60,794 nt of DNA from Candidatus Tityobacter terrigena (GCA_003156715.1 PMHO01000048.1:11448-72241), one strand, 5' to 3'. Shown: positions 1 through 9,051, counted from the stretch's first letter. Numbers and translations are program-made. Notes: generated by a model from the sequence alone, not told the origin.

Positions 1-176
1 CGCCCGATGCGCACGCGCTTGGGCCGAGCGCCTTTGTTCTCGCGCAGAGCGGCCAGCGTCACGCCCGGCTGGGCCGCAGCGAGACCCGCGCCCCGGGCGA
101 TCGCTGCTGCCGCAGGCTTCGGCGACGCCACGCCCTTGGCCCGAGTTTTCTTTCGTGTCGGTTTCGCTTGTGCCAT
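1..176 (-). CDS. rplO: 50S ribosomal protein L15, N-terminal part (runs off window)
   Basis: Reading the minus strand from the ATG at 176 gives a start MAQAKPTRKK, an Ala/Lys-rich stretch of about 40 residues, then TLAALRENKGARPKRVRIGR. The last part matches the start of bacterial L15, a 23S rRNA-binding protein whose N-terminus has a Pro-Gly-Ala-Arg-Lys-x-Arg-x-Arg-x-Gly-Arg-Gly pattern. The gene is cut by the window edge. It follows rpsE by 8 bp, with no room for rpmD (L30), which normally lies between them. The 40-residue leader is unusual for L15; a GTG at the VTLAAL segment would give a more standard length. The identity is fairly secure, the start less so. Confidence 0.8.
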   Translation of the reverse strand, partial: MAQAKPTRKKTRAKGVASPKPAAAAIARGAGLAAAQPGVTLAALRENKGARPKRVRIG

Positions 177-184
177 CAGTGCCT

Positions 185-694
185 CTACGCGAACAGCTCT
201 TGGACGGTCTTGTCACGCAGCTTGGCGACACGCTCCGCCGTCTTGAGCGAGCGCAGCGCTTCGTAGGTCGCGTACACGACGTTGATGGGATTCGAGCTGC
301 CGAGCGACTTCGTCAAGATGTCGTGGATGCCGGCGAGCTCCAGCACGGCCCGCATCGGACCGCCCGCGATCACCCCGGTGCCCGGAGCGGCCGGCTTCAT
401 GAAGACCCTGCCGGCGCCGACTTGCATCGTGACCTCGTGCGGAATCGTGCGTTCGACCATGGGAACGGTGATGACGGCCTTGCGCGCGCGCTCGACACCC
501 TTGCGAATGGCTTCGGGAACTTCGCCCGCCTTGCCGATGGCAAAACCGACGCGCCCCTTGCGATCGCCGACGACGACCAGCGCGCTAAAACTAAAGCGTT
601 TGCCGCCCTTAACGACCTTCGCCACGCGATTGACGCGGACCACCGTCTCTTCAAAGCCCGAGTTGTCGCGGTCGCGACCACCACGGTAGTTCAC
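185..694 (-). CDS. rpsE: 30S ribosomal protein S5
   Basis: This 169-residue protein has the complete S5 layout. The N-terminal double-stranded RNA-binding-like domain contains [20 protein letters not shown] at about residues 23-42 and the [15 protein letters not shown] helix. The C-terminal domain carries the [18 protein letters not shown] loop and the [13 protein letters not shown] segment. S5 helps control decoding accuracy and mRNA unwinding in the 30S subunit. It lies 34 bp after rplR and 8 bp before rplO, as in the spc operon, except that rpmD is absent. Length is normal for the family. Confidence 0.97.
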   Translation of the reverse strand: MNYRGGRDRDNSGFEETVVRVNRVAKVVKGGKRFSFSALVVVGDRKGRVGFAIGKAGEVPEAIRKGVERARKAVITVPMVERTIPHEVTMQVGAGRVFMKPAAPGTGVIAGGPMRAVLELAGIHDILTKSLGSSNPINVVYATYEALRSLKTAERVAKLRDKTVQELFA

Positions 695-728
695 GTCAGC
701 TCCTCACGTCGATCTTGCATCCGATTCA

Positions 729-1091
729 CTAAAACTCCAGTCCTGCGGCGCGCGCCGCTTCGGCGAGCGCTGCCACGCGACCGTGGTATTTCAATCCGCT
801 CGTATCGAACACGACCGCGTTGATGCCGGCCGCCTTGGCCTTGCGCCCGATCGTCTCGCCGATTCGCTTCGCGGCTTCGATCGTCGTGCGCGACTCGAGC
901 CCGGCTGAGAGTTCCTTCTCGCGAGTCGAAGCCGCAACCAGGGTGTGACCCCGCGCATCGTCGACGACGAAGGCATAGATGTGGTGCAGCGTACGCTGAA
1001 TCTGCAGGCGTGGGCGGTCGGCGCTTCCGACGACCTTGCGGCGCAGCCGAGCGTGACGTTTGTTGCGTTGGTCGCTTTTTGACGATGGCAT
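729..1091 (-). CDS. rplR: 50S ribosomal protein L18
   Basis: The 120-residue product starts MPSSKSDQRNKRHARLRRKV. It has the L18 core: RPRLQIQRTLHHIYAFVVDD, a TLVAASTRE strand, and the C-terminal GLKYHGRVAALAEAARAAGL. L18 binds 5S rRNA and ties it to 23S rRNA. Its length is normal and it sits in standard spc order between rplF and rpsE. It starts 15 bp after the rplF stop. Confidence 0.97.
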   Translation of the reverse strand: MPSSKSDQRNKRHARLRRKVVGSADRPRLQIQRTLHHIYAFVVDDARGHTLVAASTREKELSAGLESRTTIEAAKRIGETIGRKAKAAGINAVVFDTSGLKYHGRVAALAEAARAAGLEF

Positions 1092-1106
1092 CTTAGCGGC
1101 GCTTCC

Positions 1107-1655
1107 TCACTTCTTACCGGCCTTGCCCGCCTTGCCGAGTTTCTTGCGCACGAACTCGCCCTGATAGCGAATGCCTTTGCCCTTGTAGGGCTCGGGCGGC
1201 CGCAGGTCGCGAATCTCGGCGGCGACTTGCCCGACGAGCTGCTTGTCGATACCCTCGACGTGAATGCGGTTGGTCCCCTCGAGGGTGAACGAGATGCCCA
1301 GCGGTGCCGGGTAGGCGACGGGGTGCGACCTTCCAAGCTGCAGGTTCAAGCCGTCGGCCGACTTGGCGGCACGGTAACCGACGCCCTGAATCTCCAAGCT
1401 CTTGCGGAAACCCTTTGAGACGCCCTCGACCATGTTGGCCACCAAAGTCCGCGTGAGCCCGTGGGCAGAGCGATGCGCCTTGTCGTCGGCATAGCGCTCG
1501 ACCTTGACCTGGCCTCCGTCGACGTGAACGGCGACGGTCGGTAAAACGCGCTGCTCGAGTTCGCCCTTAGGCCCCTTGACGCGCACGACCGAATCGGCCA
1601 CCTGCACGGTGACGTCGTCCGGGAGAGCGACCGGAAGTTTACCGATTCGTGACAT
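1107..1655 (-). CDS. rplF: 50S ribosomal protein L6
   Basis: The 182-residue protein begins MSRIGKLPVALPDDVTVQV, the classic L6 N-terminus, and repeats the same fold twice. The C-terminal signature RDLRPPEPYKGKGIRYQGE lies at about residues 147-165. L6 binds near the sarcin-ricin loop of 23S rRNA. A Lys/Gly/Ala tail closes the protein. It follows rpsH by 12 bp and precedes rplR by 15 bp. Confidence 0.97.
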   Translation of the reverse strand: MSRIGKLPVALPDDVTVQVADSVVRVKGPKGELEQRVLPTVAVHVDGGQVKVERYADDKAHRSAHGLTRTLVANMVEGVSKGFRKSLEIQGVGYRAAKSADGLNLQLGRSHPVAYPAPLGISFTLEGTNRIHVEGIDKQLVGQVAAEIRDLRPPEPYKGKGIRYQGEFVRKKLGKAGKAGKK

Positions 1656-1667
1656 CGTTCACCAACA

Positions 1668-2069
1668 TTACCATACGTAAGCGAGAACCTCGCCGCCGAA
1701 GCCCTCGCGCTTCGCGCGCTTGCCCGACATGATTCCACTGCTCGTCGACATGATGACCAGGCCGAGGCCGCCGAGCACGCGCGGGATTTCCGTGCGCGAC
1801 GTGTAGACGCGCAAGCCGGGCCGGCTGATCCGGCGCAGCCCGGTGATGACCTTTTCCTTCTCGGGGCCGTACTTGAGCGTGATGCGAATCGTGCCTTGCG
1901 GGCCCTCGGCGAGCACTTCATAGCCGCGAATAAAGCCCTCTTCCTTCAAAATCTCGGCAACGGCGCGCTTCATACGCGAGGCCGGCACGTCGACGAGCTG
2001 ATGGTTGGCGGTGTTCGCGTTGCGAATCCGGGTGAGCATGTCCGCGATCGGGTCGGTGACGACGGCCAT
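1668..2069 (-). CDS. rpsH: 30S ribosomal protein S8
   Basis: The 133-residue product begins [20 protein letters not shown], diagnostic for S8, and ends with the conserved [23 protein letters not shown]-binding region. S8 binds helix 21 of 16S rRNA and in many bacteria represses its own operon. It is separated from rpsN by only 2 bp, which implies coupled translation. Length is normal. Confidence 0.97.
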   Translation of the reverse strand: MAVVTDPIADMLTRIRNANTANHQLVDVPASRMKRAVAEILKEEGFIRGYEVLAEGPQGTIRITLKYGPEKEKVITGLRRISRPGLRVYTSRTEIPRVLGGLGLVIMSTSSGIMSGKRAKREGFGGEVLAYVW

Positions 2070-2071
2070 CG

Positions 2072-2257
2072 CTACCAGCTCGCCTTCAAGATGCCGGGGA
2101 TGAAGCCGCGGTGCGCGTTTTCACGGAAGCAAATACGGCATAAGCCGAACTTGCGGTAGTAGCCGCGCGGGCGCCCGCACATGATACAGCGGTTGTGCAT
2201 GCGAACCGCAAATTTCTGCGGGCGCTTGGAGCGCTCGATCATCGAAGTCTTGGCCAT
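2072..2257 (-). CDS. rpsN: 30S ribosomal protein S14, zinc-binding (type Z)
   Basis: This 61-residue protein is the short zinc form of S14. Two CxxC pairs, CIMC and CRIC, are separated by 12 residues (C-x2-C-x12-C-x2-C) and can bind one zinc ion. It also has the [19 protein letters not shown] consensus. The longer zinc-free S14 of proteobacteria is about 100 residues. The gene is spaced 2 bp on either side from rplE and rpsH. The type Z form fits Gram-positive-like or deep-branching lineages. Confidence 0.97.
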   Translation of the reverse strand: MAKTSMIERSKRPQKFAVRMHNRCIMCGRPRGYYRKFGLCRICFRENAHRGFIPGILKASW

Positions 2258-2259
2258 GA

Positions 2260-2841
2260 CTAGGCTGCTCCTCCGCGTCCGGACGCGACCCGCTCGCGCT
2301 GCAGCGGTAGTCCCATCTGGGTGAGGAACTCCATGGCTTCTTCGTCGTTCTTGGCCGTGGTCACGATGACGATGTCCATACCTCGCGTCTTGTCCACCTT
2401 ATCGAAGTTGATCTCGGGGAAAACGAGTTGCTCGCGCAACCCGAGGTTGTAGTTGCCGCGGCCGTCGAACGACTTACGGGGCAAACCGCGGAAGTCGCGG
2501 ATGCGCGGCAAGACGATGTTGAAGAGCTTGTCGAGGAAGACGTACATCCGTTCGCCGCGGAGGGTTACTTTGCAGCCGATGTTCATGCCTTCGCGCAGCT
2601 TGAAAGCAGCGATCGACTTCTTGGCTTTGGTGATCACCGGCTTCTGACCGCTGATCGCTTCGAGCTCGCGAACGGCCGTATCGAGCACCTTCGGGTTGGT
2701 GATAGCTTCGCCGACCGACATGTTGATGACGACTTTGTCGAGTTTGGGAACCTGATGCACGTTCTTGTAGCTGAAGCGCTCGATCATCTTGGCTCGAACG
2801 TCGCCCCGATACCGCTCGCGCAATCTCGCAACCGTTGCCAT
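2260..2841 (-). CDS. rplE: 50S ribosomal protein L5
   Basis: L5 binds 5S rRNA and touches the P-site tRNA. I place the start at the ATG at 2841, giving 193 residues that begin [15 protein letters not shown]; this ATG overlaps the rplX stop by one base (TAATG). The frame stays open upstream, but there it only reads through rplX in another frame. Conserved segments include [40 protein letters not shown], a [20 protein letters not shown] loop and [17 protein letters not shown]. Length is slightly above the typical 180. Confidence 0.96.
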   Translation of the reverse strand: MATVARLRERYRGDVRAKMIERFSYKNVHQVPKLDKVVINMSVGEAITNPKVLDTAVRELEAISGQKPVITKAKKSIAAFKLREGMNIGCKVTLRGERMYVFLDKLFNIVLPRIRDFRGLPRKSFDGRGNYNLGLREQLVFPEINFDKVDKTRGMDIVIVTTAKNDEEAMEFLTQMGLPLQRERVASGRGGAA

Positions 2842-3209
2842 TAGCGTCCCTTCGCCGATTCCGCGGCAGCCTCGCCGCACGCACCGCACACGCGCTGCTT
2901 GCCCTCTGGACCCTGCCGGTACTTGATGCGCGAAGGGCGGTTGCACTCGACGCAGACGTACTGCAAGGCCGAGATCGGCAGCGGCGCCTCTTTCTCGTAG
3001 ATGCCCGCCGACTTCGCACCGCCGGCGCCTTGCTTGGTGTGGCGCTTCACGACGTTGAGGCCGTCGACCGTCGCGAGGCCTTCTTTCAAGAAAATCGCCT
3101 TGACCGTGCCGCGCTTGCCCTTTTCTTTGCCGCGCCGGATAACGACCGTGTCGCCCTTGATGAGCTTCACCTTCAGGGCGCCGGGGCGTTGCAGTAAAAC
3201 CGAAGCCAC
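2841..3209 (-). CDS. rplX: 50S ribosomal protein L24
   Basis: The 122-residue protein has the KOW motif typical of L24 ([20 protein letters not shown], about residues 15-34) and the NVVKRHTKQ segment. L24 starts 50S assembly by binding the 5' end of 23S rRNA. The C-terminal half holds two CxxC pairs (CVEC and CGAC) that could form a zinc ribbon, as in some bacterial L24 proteins. It overlaps rplE by 1 bp and follows rplN by 3 bp. Confidence 0.96.
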   Translation of the reverse strand: MASVLLQRPGALKVKLIKGDTVVIRRGKEKGKRGTVKAIFLKEGLATVDGLNVVKRHTKQGAGGAKSAGIYEKEAPLPISALQYVCVECNRPSRIKYRQGPEGKQRVCGACGEAAAESAKGR

Positions 3210-3212
3210 GAT

Positions 3213-3590
3213 CTAGAGAACCTCCGGGGCGAGCGAGGCGATCTTTAGGAAGCCGCGATCGCGCAGCTCGCGGCAAACGGGACCGAAGACGCGCGTCCCG
3301 CGCGGGTCGAGGTTGTCCTTTTCGCCTTTGATGATCACGCAGGCGTTTTCATCGAACTTGATCGTGGATCCATCGGGGCGCCGCATCGGCTGCGAGCAGC
3401 GCACGATCACCGCCTTCACGACTTGTCCCTTTTTGACGGCTGCGCCCGGAATCGCGCTCTTGACCGTCCCCACGATGATGTCGCCGACATAGGCGTACGG
3501 GTGGCGCGAACCGCCCTGCACGTGAATGCACAGCAGCTCCCTGGCCCCCGAATTGTCCGCCACCTTGAGGCGCGTTTCTTGTTGGATCAC
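3213..3590 (-). CDS. rplN: 50S ribosomal protein L14
   Basis: The 125-residue protein begins [20 protein letters not shown], the highly conserved L14 start. It also shows [21 protein letters not shown] and a C-terminal [21 protein letters not shown]14 sits at the intersubunit bridge of the 50S particle. It overlaps the 3' end of rpsQ by 4 bp (ATGA-type junction). Length is normal. Confidence 0.97.
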   Translation of the reverse strand: MIQQETRLKVADNSGARELLCIHVQGGSRHPYAYVGDIIVGTVKSAIPGAAVKKGQVVKAVIVRCSQPMRRPDGSTIKFDENACVIIKGEKDNLDPRGTRVFGPVCRELRDRGFLKIASLAPEVL

Positions 3591-3925
3591 TTGGCGCGCT
3601 CCACGACCTCAAGCAGGCGCCACCGCTTGTCGCGCGAGAGCGGGCGGCACTCCATGATCCGAACCATATCGCCCGTCTTGGCCTCGTTTTTTTCATCGTG
3701 CGCCTTGAAACGCACCGACTTGCGAACGATCTTCTTGTAGACCGGGTGAGGAACGCGCGTCTCGGTCACGACCACGATGGTCTTATCCATCTTGTCGCTT
3801 GCGACTCGGCCCTGTTTGACGCGGCGGTGCCGTCGGCGAACGTCAGCCGCGCTCGCACTCGGCTGTTCCACGCCGCGGCTCTGGTCAGGCTGCTCCACGC
3901 CGGCGCTCTGGTCAGGCTGCTCCAT
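3587..3925 (-). CDS. rpsQ: 30S ribosomal protein S17 with a repetitive N-terminal extension
   Basis: The C-terminal 80 residues are canonical S17: a [17 protein letters not shown] segment, a [19 protein letters not shown] strand pair and the [18 protein letters not shown] signature. S17 binds 16S rRNA during early 30S assembly. I take the ATG at 3925 (112 residues); it overlaps the rpmC stop by 14 bp, and a TTG at 3940 is an alternative. About 30 extra N-terminal residues precede the core and contain a 9-residue unit EQPDQS(A/R)GV in tandem. Such an extension is not part of normal S17; a start closer to the [10 protein letters not shown] segment cannot be excluded. Confidence 0.92.
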   Translation of the reverse strand: MEQPDQSAGVEQPDQSRGVEQPSASAADVRRRHRRVKQGRVASDKMDKTIVVVTETRVPHPVYKKIVRKSVRFKAHDEKNEAKTGDMVRIMECRPLSRDKRWRLLEVVERAK

Positions 3926-3926
3926 G
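3861..3926 (-). repeat. 27-bp tandem repeat inside rpsQ 5' end
   Basis: Two full copies of a 27-bp unit (3861-3887 and 3888-3914) and a 12-bp partial copy (3915-3926) lie head to tail. They differ at only a few bases and stay in frame, encoding EQPDQS(A/R)GV. The repeat also overlaps the rpmC stop codon at 3912-3914, so part of it doubles as the end of L29. Confidence 0.85.
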
Positions 3927-4133
3927 CGTGGCCTCCGCAATTCGTTTCTCGCTTACGACCGTTACGATTCGCGCGTAAGCGCGCCGGACGGCGCGCACCC
4001 GGCTGAAATCGGAAAGATGGCCGGTACGCAACTGGAAACGCAAGTTGAAAAGCTCTTCCTTGGCTTCGCGCGCCTTCTGCTGCAATTCGGGAATCGTCAG
4101 CTCGCGCAGTTTGGACAAGTCGTCCTTCTTCAT
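3912..4133 (-). CDS. rpmC: 50S ribosomal protein L29
   Basis: A 73-residue alpha-helical protein with the L29 signature: [20 protein letters not shown] followed by [20 protein letters not shown]29 lies at the peptide exit tunnel next to L23. Its ATG overlaps the rplP stop by one base (TGATG) and its stop lies inside the start region of rpsQ. Length is normal. Confidence 0.95.
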   Translation of the reverse strand: MKKDDLSKLRELTIPELQQKAREAKEELFNLRFQLRTGHLSDFSRVRAVRRAYARIVTVVSEKRIAEATHGAA

Positions 4134-4555
4134 CAGGCTACCTCGGCATCGGTGCGCGAGACGAACTTCGTCGCGATCGGCAGCTTGGCGGAAGCGAGAC
4201 GCAGGGCGTCCTTCGCAACCTGTTCGCTAACCCCGGCGAGCTCGAAAAGGATGCGGCCCGGAAGCACGACCGCTACCCAGAACTCGGGATTCCCCTTGCC
4301 GGATCCCATGCGGACCTCGGCCGGCTTCTTGGTCACCGACTTGTCGGGGAAAACTTTGATCCAGACCTTGCCGCCGCGCTTGATGTGGCGGGTCATGGCG
4401 ATACGCGCGGCCTCGATTTGGCGATTGGACATCCAGCACGGCTCGAGCGCCTGCAAGCCATATTCACCGGAGGTCAGGGTATTGCCGGTCATGGCGCGAC
4501 CGCGCCGCCGCCCGCGCTGCACCTTACGCCATTTCGTTCGTTTCGGTGAGAGCAT
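4133..4555 (-). CDS. rplP: 50S ribosomal protein L16
   Basis: The 140-residue product begins [20 protein letters not shown], the standard L16 start, and contains [20 protein letters not shown], a [21 protein letters not shown] segment (shortened here by family convention) and the [16 protein letters not shown] motif. L16 helps shape the A site of the peptidyl transferase centre. Its start overlaps the rpsC stop by one base. Length is normal. Confidence 0.96.
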   Translation of the reverse strand: MLSPKRTKWRKVQRGRRRGRAMTGNTLTSGEYGLQALEPCWMSNRQIEAARIAMTRHIKRGGKVWIKVFPDKSVTKKPAEVRMGSGKGNPEFWVAVVLPGRILFELAGVSEQVAKDALRLASAKLPIATKFVSRTDAEVA

Positions 4556-5661
4556 TAGCTTGCGGGCTCCTCGTCGGATTGGCTGGGCGCTTGCGCACCG
4601 TCGACGGCTTGCGCCGGTTGGGGCTGCGTTGCGGTCGAGGACGTTGAGGGCGCGCCCGGACGCTCCGCCTCGTCGGTCGTGTGCTGCGACTGCGGATCGA
4701 CCTGTGAGGTTTCGCTCGTAACGCCGTGCCCGTGCTGAGCGCTTGGATCGTGGGTGGCTTCTCCGCCGTGCGGCCCGGTCGGAACGGGGTGTTCGGGGCG
4801 GGCGAATGCACCGTCGATCTCCGAAGCGAGCGACTCATGGTCGTGCTCGATCTCGCGCGGCGTCGGAAGCGGCAGCGTTTCGCTCGCCGGGGGCGCGGCG
4901 TTCGTCACCGGCTCGGGCGGGCGCGGCTGCTGTCCGCCGCCTCGGCCTCGGCCGCCGCGGCGTTCGCCTCGGCGGTCGCGGAAGGTGGCCCGTTCGGCGG
5001 GAGTCCGCTCGCGCTCGGGGGCGCGCGTCGTTTGGTCGGGTAGAACCTCGCCCTTGTAAATCCATACCTTGCAGCCGATGCGGCCGAAGGTCGTGAAGGC
5101 CTCGACGTGCGCGTAGTCGATGTCGGCCCGCAGCGTGTGTAGTGGAACCTTACCGTCGTGGTTCTGTTCCGAACGCGCAATTTCCGAACCGCCCAACCGG
5201 CCCGAGACCATCACCTTGACGCCGCGGGCGCCCGCCTTCATGGTGCGCATGATGGCCTGCTTCATCGCGCGCCGGAAGGCGATGCGCTTTTCGAGCTGAT
5301 CGACGATGTTCTGCGCGACCAGGCGCGCGTCGAGTTCGGGGTACTTGATCTCGATGACGTTGACCTGAACGTTCTTTTGCGTCAGGCGCTCGAGGCTGCG
5401 CCGGATGTCCTCGATGCCGACGCCGCGCTTTCCGATGATGATGCCGGGCTTGGCAGTGTGGACGATGATCCGCGCCTGATTGGCGCGCCGCTCGATTTCA
5501 ACTCTCGAGATCGCAGCCGCCCGGGTCAGGCGCCCGAAATACTTGCGTATCGAGACGTCCTCGTGCAGCCACACCTTGTAGTTCTTTTTTTCGAACCAGC
5601 GGCTGTCCCACGTGCGTGTGATTCCCAGGCGCAGGCCGACCGGATGTATCTTCTGTCCCAT
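4555..5661 (-). CDS. rpsC: 30S ribosomal protein S3 with long disordered C-terminal tail
   Basis: The first 210 or so residues are standard S3: start [20 protein letters not shown], a KH domain with [20 protein letters not shown], and the C-terminal S3 domain containing [20 protein letters not shown] and [17 protein letters not shown]3 forms part of the mRNA entry helicase of the 30S. The protein is 368 residues long where 210-280 is usual. The extra 150 residues start with an Arg/Gly-rich block ([16 protein letters not shown]) and then become Pro/Gln/Ser/Thr/Glu-rich with several His. This tail looks disordered; RG-rich stretches often bind RNA. The gene overlaps rplP by one base. Confidence 0.95.
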   Translation of the reverse strand: MGQKIHPVGLRLGITRTWDSRWFEKKNYKVWLHEDVSIRKYFGRLTRAAAISRVEIERRANQARIIVHTAKPGIIIGKRGVGIEDIRRSLERLTQKNVQVNVIEIKYPELDARLVAQNIVDQLEKRIAFRRAMKQAIMRTMKAGARGVKVMVSGRLGGSEIARSEQNHDGKVPLHTLRADIDYAHVEAFTTFGRIGCKVWIYKGEVLPDQTTRAPERERTPAERATFRDRRGERRGGRGRGGGQQPRPPEPVTNAAPPASETLPLPTPREIEHDHESLASEIDGAFARPEHPVPTGPHGGEATHDPSAQHGHGVTSETSQVDPQSQHTTDEAERPGAPSTSSTATQPQPAQAVDGAQAPSQSDEEPAS

Positions 5662-5663
5662 GC

Positions 5664-6182
5664 TTACTCTCCGGCTCCAGCGGCAGCCGCAACGGGTTTA
5701 CGGGAACGGCGCGCCGGTGCTTTCTTGGCCGGCGCCGCCACGGCGCGACGGCGCGTCTCCAGCGTGGACATGGCGATCGAGGCTCCCGGCTTGCGCCGGC
5801 GCTTGGCAACGGCCGATGCCGGCCCGACGGCGATCGTCACGTGCGACATGCGCTTTCTTTTGAACGCCGCCCGCCCTTGAGCGCGCGGATCGATTCGCTT
5901 GGTCATGCCTCCGCCCGGGCCGCCATCGACGACGATGCGCGTGACGTACAGGTCGTCGGTCGCCATGCTGTGGTTGTTCTCAGCGTTGGCGATGGCGCTC
6001 TTGAGCAGTTTTTCGATCGGCTCGGCGGCAAAGACGCCGGCGAATTTGAGCAGCAGGAGAGCCTCTCTCACGGTCTTGCCGCGGATCGCGTCGGCGACGC
6101 GGCGCAGCTTGCGCGGACCCATGCGCGCGAACTTGAGATGTGCCAGCGCCACGGTGCGCGCTTGGGTCTGTCCCTCGGCCAT
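5664..6182 (-). CDS. rplV: 50S ribosomal protein L22 with basic C-terminal tail
   Basis: The N-terminal 110 residues match L22: [40 protein letters not shown] and the [20 protein letters not shown] beta-hairpin that lines the exit tunnel. About 60 extra C-terminal residues are rich in Lys, Arg, Ala and Pro (for example [19 protein letters not shown]). Total length is 172 against about 110-120 usually. The gene sits 1 bp after rpsS and 2 bp before rpsC. Confidence 0.95.
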   Translation of the reverse strand: MAEGQTQARTVALAHLKFARMGPRKLRRVADAIRGKTVREALLLLKFAGVFAAEPIEKLLKSAIANAENNHSMATDDLYVTRIVVDGGPGGGMTKRIDPRAQGRAAFKRKRMSHVTIAVGPASAVAKRRRKPGASIAMSTLETRRRAVAAPAKKAPARRSRKPVAAAAGAGE

Positions 6183-6183
6183 G

Positions 6184-6459
6184 CTATTTCACCGTCGCCT
6201 TGTCGCCGCCGTGGCCTTTGAAGGTGCGCGTCGAGGCGAATTCGCCCAGCTTGTGCCCGACCATGTTCTCGGTCACGAAGACCGGAACGTGCGCCCGGCC
6301 GTTATGCACCGAAATCGTGTGGCCCACCATCTGGGGCACGATCGTGCTACTGCGCGACCACGTCTTGATCACGCGCTTGTCGCGCGAAGCGTTCATCTTC
6401 TCTATTTTTGCGATCAGGTGGTCCGCGACGAACGGACCTTTCTTGAGCGAACGCCCCAT
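6184..6459 (-). CDS. rpsS: 30S ribosomal protein S19
   Basis: A 91-residue protein beginning [20 protein letters not shown], followed by [20 protein letters not shown] and a C-terminal [20 protein letters not shown]. These are S19 hallmarks. S19 forms a complex with S13 in the head of the 30S subunit. It lies one base from rplB and one base from rplV, so the three are almost certainly co-translated. Confidence 0.97.
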   Translation of the reverse strand: MGRSLKKGPFVADHLIAKIEKMNASRDKRVIKTWSRSSTIVPQMVGHTISVHNGRAHVPVFVTENMVGHKLGEFASTRTFKGHGGDKATVK

Positions 6460-6460
6460 C

Positions 6461-7288
6461 CTACTTCGCGCTCCGTTTGCGAACGATCATTTTGGCGGTC
6501 CGCTTGTTGCGGCGCGTCTTCTTGCCCATCGTCATTTGCCCCCACGGTGTCGTCGGCGGGCGACCCGAGGTCGAGCGCGCCTCGCCGCCGCCGTGCGGAT
6601 GGTCGACCGGATTCATGGCGATGCCGCGCACGGAGGGACGCTTGCCCATGTGGCGCATGCGGCCCGCTTTGCCGATCTGCACGTTCTCGTGCTCGATATT
6701 ACCGAGCTGGCCGATGGTGGCGCGGCACACCATCAGCACCTTGCGCACCTCGCCGGAGGGCATGCGTATCTGGGCGTAATCGCCCTCTTTGGCCATCAAC
6801 TGCGCGGACGAACCGGCGCTGCGCACGAGCTTGCCACCCTCTCCGGGGCGCAGTTCGACGTTATGGAGGACCGTGCCGAGCGGAATGTTCTTGATGGCAA
6901 GCGCGTTGCCGATCTTGATATCGGCGCCCTCGCCCGATTCGAGCACGTCTCCGACCGCTAGACCGGCCGGCGCCAGAATATAGCGCTTCTCGCCGTCCTT
7001 ATAATGCAGCAGCGCGATGCGGGCGGAACGGTTCGGGTCGTACTCGATCGTGGCGACCTTTGCCGGGATTCCGTCCTTCGTACGCTTGAAGTCGATGAGG
7101 CGGTACTGACGGCGCGTCCCGCCGCCCTTGTGGCGCACCGTGATGTGACCGTTGTTGTTGCGGCCCGAATGTTTCTTCTTGACTTCGGTCAGGGATTTCT
7201 CAGGCTTCTTCTTGGAGAGGTCTTTGAAATCGATGACGGTCACAAAGCGCCGCCCGGGCGACGTCGGCCGATATCGTTTAACGGGCAT
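6461..7288 (-). CDS. rplB: 50S ribosomal protein L2
   Basis: The 275-residue protein has the L2 start ([20 protein letters not shown]), [20 protein letters not shown], and the C-terminal [20 protein letters not shown] segment with the His needed for peptidyl transferase structure. L2 is one of the most conserved 23S rRNA-binding proteins. Length is exactly typical. rplW lies 8 bp upstream. Confidence 0.98.
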   Translation of the reverse strand: MPVKRYRPTSPGRRFVTVIDFKDLSKKKPEKSLTEVKKKHSGRNNNGHITVRHKGGGTRRQYRLIDFKRTKDGIPAKVATIEYDPNRSARIALLHYKDGEKRYILAPAGLAVGDVLESGEGADIKIGNALAIKNIPLGTVLHNVELRPGEGGKLVRSAGSSAQLMAKEGDYAQIRMPSGEVRKVLMVCRATIGQLGNIEHENVQIGKAGRMRHMGKRPSVRGIAMNPVDHPHGGGEARSTSGRPPTTPWGQMTMGKKTRRNKRTAKMIVRKRSAK

Positions 7289-7296
7289 GCTGCATC

Positions 7297-7605
7297 CTAT
7301 TGCTCAAAGTAGTTTACGCCGCCGAGCTCGATCTTCTGCCCGGGCGCAATCGTGACGACCGCCTTCTTCCAGTCAGGCTGTTTGCCCGACGTGCGCGTGC
7401 GGCGGCGCGAAAAGTTCTTGACCTTGCCCGAAACGTGGGTCGTGTTTATTTTGACGACCTTTACCTTGAAGATCGCCACGATCGCCTGGCGGATCTGCGT
7501 CTTGGTCGCCTGCCGGTGAACCTCGAAAGAGTATTGCTGGTGAAGCGTGCCCGCCATCGACTTCTCGGTGATGAGCGGTGCAATGATGACGTCGCGCGCT
7601 TCCAT
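7297..7605 (-). CDS. rplW: 50S ribosomal protein L23
   Basis: I place the start at the ATG at 7605 (102 residues, [19 protein letters not shown]), because a GGAG sequence lies about 10 bases before it; an ATG at 7614 is too close to that site. The product shows the L23 core: [38 protein letters not shown] and a C-terminal [17 protein letters not shown]23 docks trigger factor and SRP at the tunnel exit. It starts one base after the rplD stop. Confidence 0.95.
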   Translation of the reverse strand: MEARDVIIAPLITEKSMAGTLHQQYSFEVHRQATKTQIRQAIVAIFKVKVVKINTTHVSGKVKNFSRRRTRTSGKQPDWKKAVVTIAPGQKIELGGVNYFEQ

Positions 7606-7606
7606 T

Positions 7607-8281
7607 CTAGCCATTCTCCGGGGTGGGTGCCGGCGCGAAGGCGACGGTGAGCTGCTCGAACGCGGCGCTCGTGAGCAGGAGACGGGCGTAGCCGAGAACG
7701 TCTTTGACGTCGAGTGCGCCCGTGTGCGTGACGCCGACGTTCTGCAGGTTGGCCCCGATTCGCTCGAGCATCGAACCCACCCCGATAAGCTCCCCCGGAG
7801 CGTACACGACGAGGGTGCGCGGCCCGTGCTTGGCGGCCCGGGCAGAGCCAAAGAGCAGCGCCGCCAAGTCGCGCGTCTTGGTCAGGTCGAAGCCGTCCGT
7901 CGCGAGCAGCGTAATGCAATCGCTCTGGAAGCGGTCGGCAAGCGCCGCCTGCATCGCGCCACGGCGTTCCTTTTTATTGAGCGACGTTTCGTAGCTGCGC
8001 GGCTTGGGGCCGAAAACCACGCCGCCATGGCGCCACTGCGGCGAGCGGGTCGACCCCTGACGGGCACGACCGGTGCCCTTTTGGCGCCACGGCTTGCGGC
8101 CGCCGCCCCGCACCTCGTCGCGGCGCAGCGTCGAGGCAGTGCCGGCGCGCCGGTTGGCAAGCTCGCGAAAGACCGCGCGGAACATCGCATTGCTCTCGCC
8201 CTTGACGTCGAATGCGGCGAAACCGGAGGGCACGGGCTCCGTGCCCACGGTTTCCCCGCGCGCGTCGATCACTTGAGCCAC
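7607..8281 (-). CDS. rplD: 50S ribosomal protein L4
   Basis: The 224-residue protein carries the L4 tunnel-loop signature [40 protein letters not shown] and [20 protein letters not shown] at about residues 48-110. In proteobacteria L4 also regulates the S10 operon; whether it does here is unknown. It sits between rplC (1-bp gap) and rplW. Length is slightly above average. Confidence 0.97.
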   Translation of the reverse strand: MAQVIDARGETVGTEPVPSGFAAFDVKGESNAMFRAVFRELANRRAGTASTLRRDEVRGGGRKPWRQKGTGRARQGSTRSPQWRHGGVVFGPKPRSYETSLNKKERRGAMQAALADRFQSDCITLLATDGFDLTKTRDLAALLFGSARAAKHGPRTLVVYAPGELIGVGSMLERIGANLQNVGVTHTGALDVKDVLGYARLLLTSAAFEQLTVAFAPAPTPENG

Positions 8282-8282
8282 G

Positions 8283-8936
8283 CTACTTACCGCCTGGCGC
8301 CGCCGCAGCCGGTTTCGGCGGGCGGACGGCGGCCTTCACGAGCACGAGGCCGTTCTTGGCGCCCGGCACGGGCCCCCGGACGAGCAGCAGGTTGCGTTCG
8401 GTGTCGGCACGGACGACTTCCAGGTTTTGGTGGGTGGTTCGGTCGACGCCGAAATGGCCCGGGCGGTGGCTTCCCCGGACCGTACGACCGGCGTTCGTGT
8501 CGCCGTTCGAGGCAGGCTGGCGGTGAATCATCGAACCGTGGCTGCGTCCGCCGCCGTGAAAATTCCAGCGCTTGATGCCGCCGGCGAAGCCGTGACCCTT
8601 GGAAACGCCGACGACGTCAACGCGATCGCCGGCAGCAAAGACGTCGACGGTCACCGTCGCGCCGGGCTCGACGCCGTCGATCTCGCGCCGGAACTCGCGG
8701 ATGAAGCGCTTGGGCTGCAGGTTCGCCTGCTTGAACCGCCCGGCCGCAGGCTTATTGAGGCCGTTCTTCTTGGCGTCGCCGAAAGCCAGCGCGACCGCCT
8801 CGTAGCCGTCGGAGTCGCGGGTCTTGCGCTGCAGGACCGTGCAAGGGCCAGCCTCGATCACGGTGACCGGGACGTAGCGCCCATCGGCGGTGTACACGCT
8901 TGTCATCCCGACCTTCCGGCCGACGATGTTCTTCAT
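8283..8936 (-). CDS. rplC: 50S ribosomal protein L3, first gene of the operon
   Basis: Start chosen at the ATG at 8936 (217 residues, MKNIVGRKVGMTSVYTADGR), which has a GGAG site 6 bases upstream. An open frame reaches 9032, but that start would lie inside the promoter at 9023-9051, so it is rejected. L3 motifs are present: SKGHGFAGGIKRWNFHGGGR, HRQPASNGDTNAGRTVRGSH and GHFGVDRTTHQNLEV. L3 nucleates 50S assembly near the peptidyl transferase centre. The usual upstream neighbour rpsJ (S10) is absent; the gene is headed directly by its own promoter. Confidence 0.96.
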   Translation of the reverse strand: MKNIVGRKVGMTSVYTADGRYVPVTVIEAGPCTVLQRKTRDSDGYEAVALAFGDAKKNGLNKPAAGRFKQANLQPKRFIREFRREIDGVEPGATVTVDVFAAGDRVDVVGVSKGHGFAGGIKRWNFHGGGRSHGSMIHRQPASNGDTNAGRTVRGSHRPGHFGVDRTTHQNLEVVRADTERNLLLVRGPVPGAKNGLVLVKAAVRPPKPAAAAPGGK

Positions 8937-9022
8937 CTCAACTCCACGTAGCCTGGCGTTCACGTTCGTTCCTTCGCCGCGCACGCACAAAGAGGCGTCG
9001 CGGCGACGACCACAACCTGGCA

Positions 9023-9051
9023 AGAATACCAAGGGACGTAAAGCTTGTCAA
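9023..9051 (-). promoter_or_regulatory. Near-consensus sigma-70 promoter for the rplC operon
   Basis: On the minus strand TTGACA (9051-9046) is followed by a 17-base spacer and TATTCT (9028-9023). This matches the vegetative consensus closely. The predicted transcript starts near 9016, leaving a leader of about 80 bases before the rplC ATG. It is the only promoter-like sequence I see ahead of the ribosomal genes. The -35 region is partly copied near 10417-10422 by the tandem duplication, without a -10. Confidence 0.75.

Noticed and set aside
8937..9032. N-terminal extension of rplC to 9032
   Set aside because: It would start inside the -10 region of the rplC promoter, and the added residues do not match L3.
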